A stretch of DNA of 64,000 nt from Flavobacterium amniphilum (GCF_023634845.1 NZ_JAMLJL010000017.1:1-64000); one strand, 5' to 3'. Positions 42,520 through 51,996 are shown, counted from the first letter of the stretch. The notes: generated from the sequence alone by a model not told the origin. Translations and numbers: made by a program.

Positions 42520-44295
42520 TTAAAAATCAAATTTATAACTGGCCCCGAGAATCGCCTGGGCACCCTGTACCGGATAATTCAGCCATTTTTGATAGTTTTG
42601 GTTAGCCAGATTATTTCCTTTCAGGAAAACAGTTAAACGTTCATTATGCTTGTATCCCACATGTGCATTAATATCAAAATAACTTTCCAGCTTTTGTTTC
42701 GAATCCGGATTTGGGAATGACTGATAATTTGTAAAAGCATCAAAACGTTCCCCTACATAAAACAACTGAGAACCGGCATACCATTTTTTACCGATATTGA
42801 AATCAGTTGTAAAACCGGCTTTTACCGTAGGCATATTCCAAGCTTCTTCCTGATCCTTGGTATCGTAACTATATACTTGAGCATTTATCCCTATTGTCAC
42901 ATTTTTATTTACGTCTGCTTTTAACTCACCGCCAAATGATATTGTTTTCACATTATCATACACCACTGAAAATGAATTACCATAGCTGTAATTATCTGTT
43001 GGATCAGACAAGTAAGGATTCGATTTGAATAAAGGCATATTTTCTGTAGAATCATATCCTGCTTTCAGGTTATATGCAACCGTATTAGCCAATTTACCTT
43101 TCAATCCGGCATAGATATTGAATTGGTTGTTTGTGGGTTCCAACAATAATGTTGGTGATAAAAACTTATTCTGCCCAGCAAAACTTTCATATGAATTTTG
43201 TCTCAATCCACCTTCCGCACCGGCAAAAAACACCATAATATCTTTTACTAAATTATAAGATGCCTTGATTTTCGGGAAAATATAAAATTCATTGTTTAAA
43301 TCGGTTTCAACTCCATTATAAATATCTTTCATTCTTGAAAAATAAGTCACTTCGGCACCTAATTCAATAGATAAATCGTCTTTTAAAATGGTAAAGCTTG
43401 GATTTGCAGAAAATATCAGGTTTGATTTTTCGATATTCGTTGCAACATCAGGCGCCGGCGTTTCTAAATTATAAATGGTTTCAAAACTTGAATTCAAGTA
43501 GTCCAGTCCGAATTTCAATTTCACTGCTGTATCATTGAAATCGAAGTTGAAAGCCGGCTTGATAATAAAACGGTTTTCCCTTGAGCCGTAATTATCGCTG
43601 AATCCAATAAAATTTAGGTTTACTTTATCGAAAAAACTTTTGGTAACAGCTAATTCGGAACCAATTGTCAATGTGTTGTAAGTATGGCCTGGATCAATAA
43701 CATTAAGATTCGCTTCATCAAAATTAGGATTTTCCAACGGAGCGCCATACCAATTATAGCCTTCATATTTATAACCCAAATCCACTTTAAAGCTGGTTTC
43801 ATTGCGGTTATAGCCATACATTGCATTTATTGAAGTTTCACCAAATGCATCGTCTAACTTCACACCGTCAATTCCGCCCTGCGATGACTGGTGACGGAAC
43901 ATACCGCCTGCATATTGGAATTTATCGATTTCATGTGAAATGAACAATTCGCCTAAAATGGTTTTGTAATTCCCGAAGCCTAAAGTGGCATAATTCGGAT
44001 ATAACTTTTCCTGTTTCGCTTTGTCAACAGCAGCAGCTTTTCCTTTTGCAGGAACAAATGTTGAAGCCACCGGAAATGAAAAAATCTGGTACTTGACTTC
44101 TTCTTTTTTAGTGGTTTCCTGATCTTCAATAACCGGAACCTCTTTTACTTTGTAGGCATCTGAAATCGTTGGTGTATAAGGCTTCACCACATTTACGACT
44201 TCCGTTCCGATGTTTTCGTCTTTCTTTTGGGCGCTGACCGTCTGGAAAGCTGCCAATATTACTATAAACGATGTATATATCTTGATTCTGTTCAT
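42520..44295 (-). CDS. Outer-membrane beta-barrel protein (TonB-receptor-like, no plug seen)
   Basis: The 591-residue protein has a signal peptide ending VSAQ. A conserved segment EVVNVVKPYTPTISDAYKV follows, then a barrel of alternating aromatic and polar strands ending in the aromatic FDF, as in BamA-dependent barrels. No plug domain, TonB box or carboxypeptidase-like domain is visible, so the usual TonB-dependent receptor label is doubtful. It lies 33 bases downstream of the large TPR gene and is probably its co-expressed partner. Role may be outer-membrane assembly or transport; this is open. Confidence 0.8.
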   Translation of the reverse strand: MNRIKIYTSFIVILAAFQTVSAQKKDENIGTEVVNVVKPYTPTISDAYKVKEVPVIEDQETTKKEEVKYQIFSFPVASTFVPAKGKAAAVDKAKQEKLYPNYATLGFGNYKTILGELFISHEIDKFQYAGGMFRHQSSQGGIDGVKLDDAFGETSINAMYGYNRNETSFKVDLGYKYEGYNWYGAPLENPNFDEANLNVIDPGHTYNTLTIGSELAVTKSFFDKVNLNFIGFSDNYGSRENRFIIKPAFNFDFNDTAVKLKFGLDYLNSSFETIYNLETPAPDVATNIEKSNLIFSANPSFTILKDDLSIELGAEVTYFSRMKDIYNGVETDLNNEFYIFPKIKASYNLVKDIMVFFAGAEGGLRQNSYESFAGQNKFLSPTLLLEPTNNQFNIYAGLKGKLANTVAYNLKAGYDSTENMPLFKSNPYLSDPTDNYSYGNSFSVVYDNVKTISFGGELKADVNKNVTIGINAQVYSYDTKDQEEAWNMPTVKAGFTTDFNIGKKWYAGSQLFYVGERFDAFTNYQSFPNPDSKQKLESYFDINAHVGYKHNERLTVFLKGNNLANQNYQKWLNYPVQGAQAILGASYKFDF

Positions 44296-44328
44296 ACTAT
44301 ATCTTTATAAATGAGACTTGGAGTCTGT

Positions 44329-47300
44329 TTATTTTCCAACCGATGAATTAGTTTTCGCTTCTTCTGCTCTTATTTTTGCCAATTCTGTTTGTGCTTCTGC
44401 AATGACATCTTCAAAATCCGGGAAGTTTTTGATGACACTTTCTAAAATATAAGTCGCTTGGAAACTGTCTTTCAAGCCGTAGAAATTTTTAGCCATAACC
44501 ACTAGTCCTTTTGCACCGAAATATTTATATCCTGAATATTCTTTGGCTAATTTTTGTACCACGGTATTTGAAGCATCGAATTTCCCTTCTTTGTGTTTGA
44601 AATAAGCATCGTAGAACAAAGCTTCAGCCGCTAATTCACCTTTGGCTATTTTTTGCAGTTTGGCATAAGCATCTTTGGCTTTGACTTCATCACCTACCTG
44701 AATTGCCGATCTTGCAATAATAATCTGCCCGTCACTCTTGATTTTATTATCTGATTTCGGGTTAGTCAGAACTTTTTCAGCATACACAACCGCTTTCGCA
44801 TAATCTTTAGTATCATAATAGCCTTTCATTAGATTTGCCTGAGCATACGTTTTATTTTGAGGATAATCGGCTTCTGACTCCAATCGTAATAATACCGGAA
44901 TTGCTTTGGTATAATCCGCTTTTTTCACAAATAGTTCTGCCAAACGGCTTAACGACTGTTCTGTATATTCATTACGTGATTTAGCAATTATGGTTTCGTA
45001 ATTGGTTACGGCTCTTTCAGTTGCACCGGTTTTATATAATGATTCGGCCAGATAGAAATTCGCTTTCAGTGAATGCAATCCGTTAGGGAAGTTTTTTACG
45101 TAGCTTGATAAACTTTCAATTGCCTGTTGGGTATTTCCCTGGGCATATTGTTTTTCGGCAGCTTCCCATGAATCATTATCCAATTCGGCATCAGAAACTT
45201 CAACATAATCCAATGTTTTTACCCACGCTGCATACTCTTCGACCCTTCCACTGTCAACATAAATCAAACGGGCCGTTTTAACTGCTTCAAGCGCTTCTTC
45301 TGTTTTAGGGAATTCTGAAGCTACTTTTTTGAATTTGCCCAAGGCCAAATCATCTTTGTTTCCGTTATAATAAATCAATCCCTGACGCAAAATTGCTTTA
45401 GCCGTGTAGCTGCTTTTTCTGTATTCTGAAATCAACTGGTCATACGTTTTAATCGCCGAAGTTGTTTCATTAATAGTCGTATAAGTGTTTGCCAATTCGA
45501 ACATGGCATCATCACGGTATTGTGAATCCGGGAAGTTTTTAATAAAACTGTTGAATTCACTGATTTTCTTCTCGTTTTTTCCGGCAAAACCATAAGAAAT
45601 TGCTTTTTGGAACGCCGCATAATCGACATCCACACCTTTCAAAGCAATCACTTTATCATACGCCTCGATTGCAGAAGTATATTTTGAAGTTACAAAACGG
45701 CAATCGGCTAAACGGAGATAAGCATCTACCAAGCGGGTTTTATCATCTCTTGATGTTTCAGTATATTTTGCAAAATAACCGGACGCCGACTCATACTCCT
45801 TCAATTTGAAATGTGCATAGGCAATGTTATAATTGGCATTTTTATATTCAGGTGTATCTTTTGCTTCCGCATAACCCATAAACTGTTTGAACGTCAGCAA
45901 TGCATTTTGAAAATCATCCAAAACATATTCGGTTTCAGCTTTCCAGAAGGTTGCTCTTGCTGAAAATTTAGCATCTTTTTGTTCAGCAATCGATTTTTTG
46001 AAAATGGCCAAAGCTTCTTTGTAATCACCATCGGTAAACAACTCCAAACCTCTGTAGAAAGCCACTTTCTGATAAGCACCTTTTGCACCTAAAGCTTTAT
46101 TCTTCTCCAATAAAACCAATGCTTCTTTGTAATTTTTAGAAGTTATATATGAGTTGACCAATAGGTTTTCAATTTCCGGTTTGTTCGGATTGTTCGGGTA
46201 TTTGGTCATGAAACCGTTCAGTACTTCAGGAACACTTTGGTAAGAATTTCCGATATCGTAACTCAAGCGGGCATAATTCAGATAAGCATCTTCCTGGATT
46301 TTTAAGTCAAAAATCATTTCCGAAGCATTTTTAAACGCATTCAAAGCTTGTTGCTTTTTATCGGTTTTCAGATAACTTTCCCCTAAATGATAATAGGCAT
46401 TTTGTGCCACACCATCATTACCTCCGATGATCTTATTGAATTGGGCAATAGCATTTTCGAAATCATTTTGCTTGTAATAAGCATATCCCAATTGATAATA
46501 ATCGGTATTATTCCACTTCCCTTTTTTTCCTTTGTATTCTTTTAGATACGGAATCGCTTTATCATATTGCTTCAGGTTGAAATAACTTTCCCCGATGATT
46601 TTATTCAGTTCCGATTTTTCGGCAGGTGACGATTTTGGCATTGCCGCCTGTCCCAATTGGATCGCTTTTTCGAATTTACCGGATTTGAAATTCATATCGG
46701 CCTGGAAATATGACAGTTTCTCTTTGTACTTTTCTTCGCCCGAAACCGATTCAAAATATTGATTGGCTTCTTCATAATTATCACCTTCATACGCTAAAAA
46801 TCCTAAGTAATATTTAGCTTGTGATCCATATTCGGGAGAGTTCTCAACCTTATTGAAGTACTGACGTGCTTCCTTCTTCTTTCCTGAATTGAAAAAACTG
46901 TATGCTTTGTAGAAATTATAACGGTCTAGTTCTTCATTGGTCAGACTCGATTCATCAACCTGATCGAACATTTCAAGCGACTTGGTATAATTTCCCTTCT
47001 CAAAATAATAAGTTGCCGCATCAACATGCGCCAGATTTTGTTTTGTACTTGTCGGATAATTTTTAATGAAAGCCTCAATCTTTTCATCGGCATTCGCCTG
47101 ATCTAACTGCATGGCACAGTTTGCGCTGTAATAAGCACAATCGGATTCCAGATCAGTATTTCCGCTTTGTTTGATCTTGTCAAAAACGATTTGCGCCGAT
47201 TGGTATTGTTTATTCTTATACAAAGTGATTCCCCTGTTGTATTCAACTGCGTTGTTTGTGTAGATTTCAGATTGTTGAGCCAGCAAAGATGCACTGTTCA

Positions 47301-47340
47301 GTATAAGAGTGAAGATAACTGTTATTGATAATTTCTTCAT
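44329..47340 (-). CDS. Large tetratricopeptide-repeat protein
   Basis: The 1003-residue protein has a signal peptide (ends SASLLAQ) and then 20 or more TPR-like helical pairs along its full length, e.g. YYQLGYAYYKQNDFENAIAQF and YYHLGESYLKTDKKQQAL. Such superhelices bind protein partners. It lacks a lipobox, so it should be free in the periplasm or held by a partner. The outer-membrane barrel gene follows 33 bases later. A minus-strand -7 match (TATATTTG, 47358-47365) lies just upstream. The specific function is unknown. Confidence 0.88.
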   Translation of the reverse strand: MKKLSITVIFTLILNSASLLAQQSEIYTNNAVEYNRGITLYKNKQYQSAQIVFDKIKQSGNTDLESDCAYYSANCAMQLDQANADEKIEAFIKNYPTSTKQNLAHVDAATYYFEKGNYTKSLEMFDQVDESSLTNEELDRYNFYKAYSFFNSGKKKEARQYFNKVENSPEYGSQAKYYLGFLAYEGDNYEEANQYFESVSGEEKYKEKLSYFQADMNFKSGKFEKAIQLGQAAMPKSSPAEKSELNKIIGESYFNLKQYDKAIPYLKEYKGKKGKWNNTDYYQLGYAYYKQNDFENAIAQFNKIIGGNDGVAQNAYYHLGESYLKTDKKQQALNAFKNASEMIFDLKIQEDAYLNYARLSYDIGNSYQSVPEVLNGFMTKYPNNPNKPEIENLLVNSYITSKNYKEALVLLEKNKALGAKGAYQKVAFYRGLELFTDGDYKEALAIFKKSIAEQKDAKFSARATFWKAETEYVLDDFQNALLTFKQFMGYAEAKDTPEYKNANYNIAYAHFKLKEYESASGYFAKYTETSRDDKTRLVDAYLRLADCRFVTSKYTSAIEAYDKVIALKGVDVDYAAFQKAISYGFAGKNEKKISEFNSFIKNFPDSQYRDDAMFELANTYTTINETTSAIKTYDQLISEYRKSSYTAKAILRQGLIYYNGNKDDLALGKFKKVASEFPKTEEALEAVKTARLIYVDSGRVEEYAAWVKTLDYVEVSDAELDNDSWEAAEKQYAQGNTQQAIESLSSYVKNFPNGLHSLKANFYLAESLYKTGATERAVTNYETIIAKSRNEYTEQSLSRLAELFVKKADYTKAIPVLLRLESEADYPQNKTYAQANLMKGYYDTKDYAKAVVYAEKVLTNPKSDNKIKSDGQIIIARSAIQVGDEVKAKDAYAKLQKIAKGELAAEALFYDAYFKHKEGKFDASNTVVQKLAKEYSGYKYFGAKGLVVMAKNFYGLKDSFQATYILESVIKNFPDFEDVIAEAQTELAKIRAEEAKTNSSVGK

Positions 47341-47489
47341 AAGTTTGATTTTGTATTCAAATATAGAACATTCTTATTGGGTTTAACGGCTAAAAAATAG
47401 GTTTATTATCTTTATTTTTCCACAATCCCAAAATTTATTTTGCAATAGAACGTTAACTTCTTACTTTTACGAAATAAATCACGAAACTT

Positions 47490-48173
47490 ATGTCACAAAC
47501 CATTTTATCGTTACAGAACGTTACTATATATCAAGAAAATAATCCAGTTTTAGATGACGTAAACCTAAAAGTAAACCACGGTGAGTTTCTTTACATCATT
47601 GGAAAAACAGGTTCAGGAAAAAGTAGTTTCATGAAAACATTATATGCCGATTTACCTTTAACACGAGGAGAAGGAACAATCGTAGATTACGACTTGAATG
47701 GTTTAATTGACAATGACATCCCGTTTTTGAGAAGAAAAATTGGTATTGTATTCCAGGATTTCAAATTATTACCGGACAGAACCGTAAACGCCAACATGCA
47801 TTTTGTTTTAAAAGCAACAGGTTGGGAAGATGAGTTTGAAATGCAAGCTAAAATCGATGAAGTATTGGAGAAAGTTGGCATGGCCGGTAAAGCTAATAAA
47901 ATGCCGCACCAATTATCAGGTGGTGAGCAACAGCGTGTAGCAATTGCACGTGCCCTACTGAATGATCCGGAACTGATCCTTGCTGATGAGCCAACCGGAA
48001 ACCTTGATCCACAGACGAGTGTTGAAGTTATGGAGGTTTTACGCAAAGTAAACCAAAACGGAAAAACAGTAATCATGGCAACTCACGATTATGCCTTATT
48101 GATGAAGTATCCGTCGAAAACACTTAAATGCGAAGACGGAGCAATTTTTGAAGTGGTACAGAAAACAGCATAA
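47490..48173 (+). CDS. ftsE: Cell-division ABC ATPase FtsE
   Basis: The 227-residue ATPase has Walker A GKTGSGKS (38-45), Q-loop GIVFQDFKLLPDRTV, signature LSGGEQQR (142-149), Walker B LILADEP (162-168) and the H-loop ATHDYALL. The FtsE-type features are the short length and the phrase FQDFKLLPDRTV. With FtsX it controls peptidoglycan hydrolases at the division site. No ftsX gene lies beside it, so the partner is elsewhere. It is divergent from the TPR gene and followed by a terminator. Confidence 0.9.
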   Translation: MSQTILSLQNVTIYQENNPVLDDVNLKVNHGEFLYIIGKTGSGKSSFMKTLYADLPLTRGEGTIVDYDLNGLIDNDIPFLRRKIGIVFQDFKLLPDRTVNANMHFVLKATGWEDEFEMQAKIDEVLEKVGMAGKANKMPHQLSGGEQQRVAIARALLNDPELILADEPTGNLDPQTSVEVMEVLRKVNQNGKTVIMATHDYALLMKYPSKTLKCEDGAIFEVVQKTA

Positions 48174-48178
48174 TAGTA

Positions 48179-48206
48179 AGAGAGGCGAAAGCTTCTCTTT
48201 TTTTTG
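48179..48206 (+). terminator. Terminator of ftsE
   Basis: AGAGAGGC (48179-48186) pairs with GCTTCTCT (48191-48198) across a GAAA tetraloop, followed by eight or more T. Confidence 0.9.
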
Positions 48207-48219
48207 CTTAAAAAATAAA

Positions 48220-48250
48220 TTGTAAGAAAAAAGCTCTTTTTATATCTTTG
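48220..48250 (+). promoter_or_regulatory. Promoter of the GH25 gene
   Basis: TTG (48220-48222) and TATCTTTG (48243-48250) are 20 bases apart, a full Flavobacterium consensus. The ATG lies 21 bases downstream. Confidence 0.6.
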
Positions 48251-48270
48251 ACTTAACTAACTGTATAAAT

Positions 48271-48933
48271 ATGAGCACTACTATCAATTCATCTGAAACA
48301 ACAAACAATAACGAAATCATTGCTGGTATTGACGTTTCGCACTTTCAAGGCAATGAAATTGATTATTTAAACAGTAGTAGCAATCAATTAAAGTTTGTCA
48401 TCTGTAAGGCAACCGAAGGTGTTACGTATACCGATCCTGATTTTGCCAATAACTGGAAGATGATCAAGCAGCAAGGATTTGTAAGAGGAGCTTATCATTT
48501 TTACCATTGTGCTGATGATCCCACACAACAAGCCAATTTCTTTTTATCAACATTAGGCACTTTAGAATCAACCGACTTCCCGCCTATTGTCGATTTTGAA
48601 GAAAACAGTATCGATCAGGGATGCAACAAATCGACGATACAGCAAAATTTGCTTACGTTTTTATCCATTTTGCAACAAAAAACAGGGCGTACACCAATTT
48701 TATACACAGATAATAACATCGGCAATTCTGAAATTACTGATCCGGTGTTTGCAAATTATCCGCTTTGGATAGCCGATTACAATCAGGGGACAGCGCCTTC
48801 CGTTCCAACTGTCTGGAAAGAAAAATCATGGACGATCTGGCAGAAAACTGCCAGCTATTCTTTAGGATCTTTTACCAATGATTATGATGTATTCAATGGT
48901 AACAGTGGTGTTTTTTCGAAGTTGTTTCTTTAG
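48271..48933 (+). CDS. Glycoside hydrolase family 25 (lysozyme-like) protein
   Basis: The 220-residue protein has the GH25 barrel. It opens with AGIDVSHFQGNEID (Asp21), then KATEGVTYTDPDF, GAYHFYHC, and the catalytic PPIVDFE (Asp108, Glu110), then PILYTDNN and WIADYNQGTAP. GH25 enzymes cleave the beta-1,4 bond of peptidoglycan. There is no clear signal peptide: the first ~17 residues are Ser/Thr/Asn-rich and hydrophilic. It may stay in the cytoplasm, leave by another route or have come from a phage. A large 20-bp repeat array follows it. Confidence 0.9.
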   Translation: MSTTINSSETTNNNEIIAGIDVSHFQGNEIDYLNSSSNQLKFVICKATEGVTYTDPDFANNWKMIKQQGFVRGAYHFYHCADDPTQQANFFLSTLGTLESTDFPPIVDFEENSIDQGCNKSTIQQNLLTFLSILQQKTGRTPILYTDNNIGNSEITDPVFANYPLWIADYNQGTAPSVPTVWKEKSWTIWQKTASYSLGSFTNDYDVFNGNSGVFSKLFL

Positions 48934-48962
48934 GGATTAGCTCTTAGTACTTTATGAAGAGT

Positions 48963-48978
48963 GATTAGTAATTAGTGA
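48963..48978. repeat. Short 7-bp repeat (ATTAGTR)
   Basis: GATTAGTAATTAGTGA lies just after the GH25 gene. It has the same 7-bp units as the arrays at 13749 and 63750, in the reverse orientation of the first. Confidence 0.55.
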
Positions 48979-49006
48979 CCCTTTGAAGAGTATTTAGTTC
49001 AAGTTA

Positions 49007-49515
49007 GAAAGTCTTCGGTACCACTATGAAATCCTCAGGCCAAGTTTTAAGTCCTTAGTAATCGTTAAAAAGTGTTCAGTACCATCTAAAAAGTCTTCGG
49101 TACCACTTAAAAACTCTTAGTACCACTTAAAAACTCTTAGTACCACTTAAAAACTATCAGTACCATCTAAAAAGTCTTCGGTACCACTTAAAAACTATCA
49201 GTACCACTTAAAAACTCTTAGTACCACTTAAAAACTCTCAGTACCACTTAAAAACTCTTAGTACCACTTAAAAACTATCAGTACCATCTAAAAAGTCTTC
49301 GGTACCACTTAAAAACTCTTAGTACCACTTAAAAACTCTTAGTACCACTTAAAAAGCTATCTGTACCACTTAAAAAACTATCTGTACCATCCAAAAAGTC
49401 TTTGGTACCAGTTAAAAAACTATCTGTACCACCCAAAAAGTCTTTGGTACCACTTAAAAAATCATCAGTACCACCTGAATAAGGACCAGTACCACCTAAA
49501 TAATAATTGGTACCA
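49007..49515. repeat. 20-bp tandem repeat array, about 25 units
   Basis: The unit is close to GTACCACTTAAAAACTCTTA. GTACC occurs 23 times at steps of 20-22 bases (49018, 49079, 49100, 49120 and so on to 49510), with two degenerate units near the left end. Variants recur as blocks: ...ACTATCA, ...AAGTCTTCG and ...AGCTATCT. The left and right edges are the most diverged and the centre the most uniform, as expected when new units arise in the middle. Every frame meets stop codons, so it is not coding. It fills the 629-base gap between the GH25 and FMN reductase genes. Confidence 0.95.
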
Positions 49516-49562
49516 AGGAAATATACTCTGCTTTTTAATTAACTTTATTAAAAAATATTTTT

Positions 49563-50096
49563 ATGAAGATAATCGCCTTTGGAGCCTCGTACAGCAAACA
49601 ATCCATCAACAAAAAATTAGCAACTTACACAGCACATCAATTTGGAAATCACGAAGTGGAAGTTTTGGATTTGAATCATTATGATCTGCCCGTCTTTACT
49701 GTAGATCTTGAAAGTGAAAGCGGTCATCCGGAAATTATCCAGCATTTTATCCAGAAATTGGACAGTGCAGATTTGATAATTATTTCGATGGCAGAGCACA
49801 ACGGAAGCTATACGGCTGCCTTCAAAAACTTATTTGACTGGACGTCGAGGGTGAAACTGAATATGTTTGAAAATAAAAAGCTGTTATTGTTGTCAACTTC
49901 ACCCGGAGGACGCGGTGCCGAAAGTTCGTTAAAAACTGCAGTTGAACGCTTTCCGAGACATGGTGCTACAATTTTAGATAGCTTTTCCCTACCTAATTTT
50001 CATCAGAATTTTGATACTGAAAAAGGTATTCTACAGGAAGAAAAGAAGGCGCAATTAGCAGCAATTATCACCCGGATCAAATCGGAATTATCATAA
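49563..50096 (+). CDS. NADPH-dependent FMN reductase-family oxidoreductase
   Basis: The 177-residue flavodoxin-like protein starts IIAFGASYSKQSINKKLA (phosphate-binding loop), has SMAEHNGSYTAAFKNLFDW, and STSPGGRGAESSL. This fits the FMN_red family, which reduces flavins, quinones or azo compounds. It is cytoplasmic. The DODA-type dioxygenase gene begins 4 bases downstream, so the two form one operon. Confidence 0.9.
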   Translation: MKIIAFGASYSKQSINKKLATYTAHQFGNHEVEVLDLNHYDLPVFTVDLESESGHPEIIQHFIQKLDSADLIIISMAEHNGSYTAAFKNLFDWTSRVKLNMFENKKLLLLSTSPGGRGAESSLKTAVERFPRHGATILDSFSLPNFHQNFDTEKGILQEEKKAQLAAIITRIKSELS

Positions 50097-50100
50097 TACA

Positions 50101-50991
50101 ATGAACCGCAAGGATTTCTTAAAAATACTAACCTTTTTTCCATTAATAGGATACACCATGAATTTACGGGATTTGAATAAAATGACTGAAGGCTTTCAGA
50201 ATCAAGGCGGTACTAAAATGCCGATGTTATTTTTAGGACATGGGAGTCCTATGAATGCCATTGAAGAAAATGAATTTGTACAAGGATTCCGGAATGTTGC
50301 CACAGCAATTCCGAAACCCAATGCCATCTTGTGTATTTCGGCACATTGGGAAACCAAAGGGACAATGGTAACCGCCATGCAAAATCCTCCAACGATACAT
50401 GATTTCGGAGGATTCCCGAAAGCTTTGTTTGATGTTCAATATCCGGCCCCCGGAAGTCCCGAACTGGCAAAAGAAACCCAGAAACTCATAACCAAAACCC
50501 CTGTTGAATTAGATGACAAATGGGGCTTGGACCATGGAGCATGGAGTGTGATTAAACACTTATACCCCAATGCTGATATTCCCGTCATTCAATTGAGTCT
50601 GGATTATTACAAAACCCCGAAAGAGCATTATGAGTTGGCCAAAGATTTAGATGCATTGCGAAACAGAGGCATTTTAATCATAGGCAGTGGCAATATGGTA
50701 CATAATTTACGGATGATGGCCTGGGATAAACTGAATGCCGATGATTACAGTTATGATTGGGCACTGGAAGCCAGTACAAAAATGAAGCAATTCATACTTA
50801 CCAACAACCATCAGGAACTAATTCACTACGGAAAACAGGGAAAAGCCTTTGAAATGGCCATTCCAACACCGGAACATTACCTTCCGTTATTGTATATTTT
50901 AGGAATCAAAGAAGAAAAAGAAGCCATTACACTTTTCAATGATAAAGCAGTTGCCGGGTCGCTGACCATGACCTCATTGAAAGTCGGATAA
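50101..50991 (+). CDS. ygiD: 4,5-DOPA dioxygenase extradiol-like protein (LigB/DODA family)
   Basis: The 296-residue protein has the class III extradiol dioxygenase pattern: MLFLGHGSPMNAIEEN (metal His47), CISAHWETKGTM, HDFGGFPKALFDVQYPAPG, GLDHGAWSVI and GSGNMVHNLRMM. E. coli YgiD is the nearest named relative. The first ~20 residues (FLKILTFFPLIGYTM) are hydrophobic and absent from YgiD; they could be a weak signal, or translation may start at the Met at residue 20 or 40. It is co-transcribed with the FMN reductase gene. In a non-pigmented bacterium the natural substrate is unknown. Confidence 0.9.
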   Translation: MNRKDFLKILTFFPLIGYTMNLRDLNKMTEGFQNQGGTKMPMLFLGHGSPMNAIEENEFVQGFRNVATAIPKPNAILCISAHWETKGTMVTAMQNPPTIHDFGGFPKALFDVQYPAPGSPELAKETQKLITKTPVELDDKWGLDHGAWSVIKHLYPNADIPVIQLSLDYYKTPKEHYELAKDLDALRNRGILIIGSGNMVHNLRMMAWDKLNADDYSYDWALEASTKMKQFILTNNHQELIHYGKQGKAFEMAIPTPEHYLPLLYILGIKEEKEAITLFNDKAVAGSLTMTSLKVG

Positions 50992-50997
50992 ATAAAA

Positions 50998-51020
50998 AAG
51001 CCTTGAATTATCAAGGCTTT
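50998..51020. terminator. Bidirectional terminator
   Basis: AAAGCCTTGA (50998-51007) pairs with TCAAGGCTTT (51011-51020), flanked by A and T runs. It lies between the convergent dioxygenase and rhodanese genes. Confidence 0.88.
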
Positions 51021-51027
51021 TTCATTG

Positions 51028-51348
51028 TTAATTTTTTTTCAGTTCGCTAACGGGTCCGTCCCATTCAGAGAAACCGCCCATTAAATTATAAGCTGTTTCA
51101 AAACCCAACTGATTCATGATGTTGCAAGCTTGAGCACTTCGGCCTCCCGCTTTACAGTATACATAATAGTTTTTTGACTTATCCAGTTCTTCAACCTGGT
51201 AAATAAATCCCTGTCCTTTATAAATATCAATATTGATAGCTCCCGGGATTACTCCGTCAAGACATTCGTCTTCGGTCCTAACATCAAGAACGACTGCATT
51301 ATCGTCTTCCTGAAGTTTTGTCCACCAATCTTCTTGTGTTAAATTCAT
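51028..51348 (-). CDS. Rhodanese-like domain protein
   Basis: The 106-residue single-domain protein has VLDVRTEDECLDGVIPGAINI and the active-site loop YCKAGGRSAQA with Cys65. It transfers sulfane sulfur or phosphate-like groups, e.g. from thiosulfate. No signal peptide is present. It is the last of three minus-strand redox genes (two thioredoxin-fold genes upstream), 30 bases after the previous one. Confidence 0.92.
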   Translation of the reverse strand: MNLTQEDWWTKLQEDDNAVVLDVRTEDECLDGVIPGAINIDIYKGQGFIYQVEELDKSKNYYVYCKAGGRSAQACNIMNQLGFETAYNLMGGFSEWDGPVSELKKN

Positions 51349-51378
51349 AGCTTTTTAATTATTTATCATTCAAAAGTA

Positions 51379-51990
51379 CTATGCTTTTATCGAACATCCA
51401 ATAGCTTTAGTGGTTTTTACTTCTATTTCCTTACCTTCCAATAAAGAATTTACTGCGTTTTCAACATATTTCACTTTTACGGCAGATGCATCGTTATAAT
51501 TATCATCAATAGCACCTATATACTTTACAACATTTCCGCCTTTTGTTTTTTGGAGTAAATAAACATGAGGAGTTTTTGTAGCTCCGTATTGCGGATAGAT
51601 TTTTTGGCCTTCATCAAATAAATAAGGGAATGTGAATCCTTTTTCCTTGGCACGTTCTTTCATCAAATCGAAACTGTCTTTTGGTTGAACTGCCGGATTA
51701 TTTGGATTAATAGCAATAACAGGATATCCTAATGCTTTATATTTTTTATCCAAAGCAATGATTCGGTCTTCGTATGCCACTGCAAACGGGCAATGGTTGC
51801 AGGTAAATACCACGATAAAACCTTTGGCGTCTTTATAATCTTTAAGCGATACATTTTTATCGTTAACGTTTTTCAGGCTGAAATCGGTTGCAAGGTCACC
51901 AACCTGGTAGCCGGCATTTAATTTATTCAGCGTAAAAGCACTTAATCCTGCGAATAAAATGGCCAATGCCAAAAATTTTACTGTTTTCAT
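51379..51990 (-). CDS. Exported thioredoxin-fold protein (redoxin type)
   Basis: The 203-residue protein has a signal peptide (residues 1 to about 20). An AhpC/TSA-type redoxin fold follows: DFSLKNVNDKNVSLKDYKD, then the CxxC motif FTCNHCPFA (Cys64 and Cys67), then TPHVYLLQ. The length and CNHC motif match a Bacteroidota thioredoxin family of uncertain role. It acts outside the cytoplasm. It lies 6 bases after the tlpA-like gene. Confidence 0.9.
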   Translation of the reverse strand: MKTVKFLALAILFAGLSAFTLNKLNAGYQVGDLATDFSLKNVNDKNVSLKDYKDAKGFIVVFTCNHCPFAVAYEDRIIALDKKYKALGYPVIAINPNNPAVQPKDSFDLMKERAKEKGFTFPYLFDEGQKIYPQYGATKTPHVYLLQKTKGGNVVKYIGAIDDNYNDASAVKVKYVENAVNSLLEGKEIEVKTTKAIGCSIKA

Positions 51991-51996
51991 AGTTGT

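Noticed and set aside
49007..49515. CRISPR array
   Set aside because: Units are contiguous at 20-22 bases with no unique spacers, and no cas gene is near.
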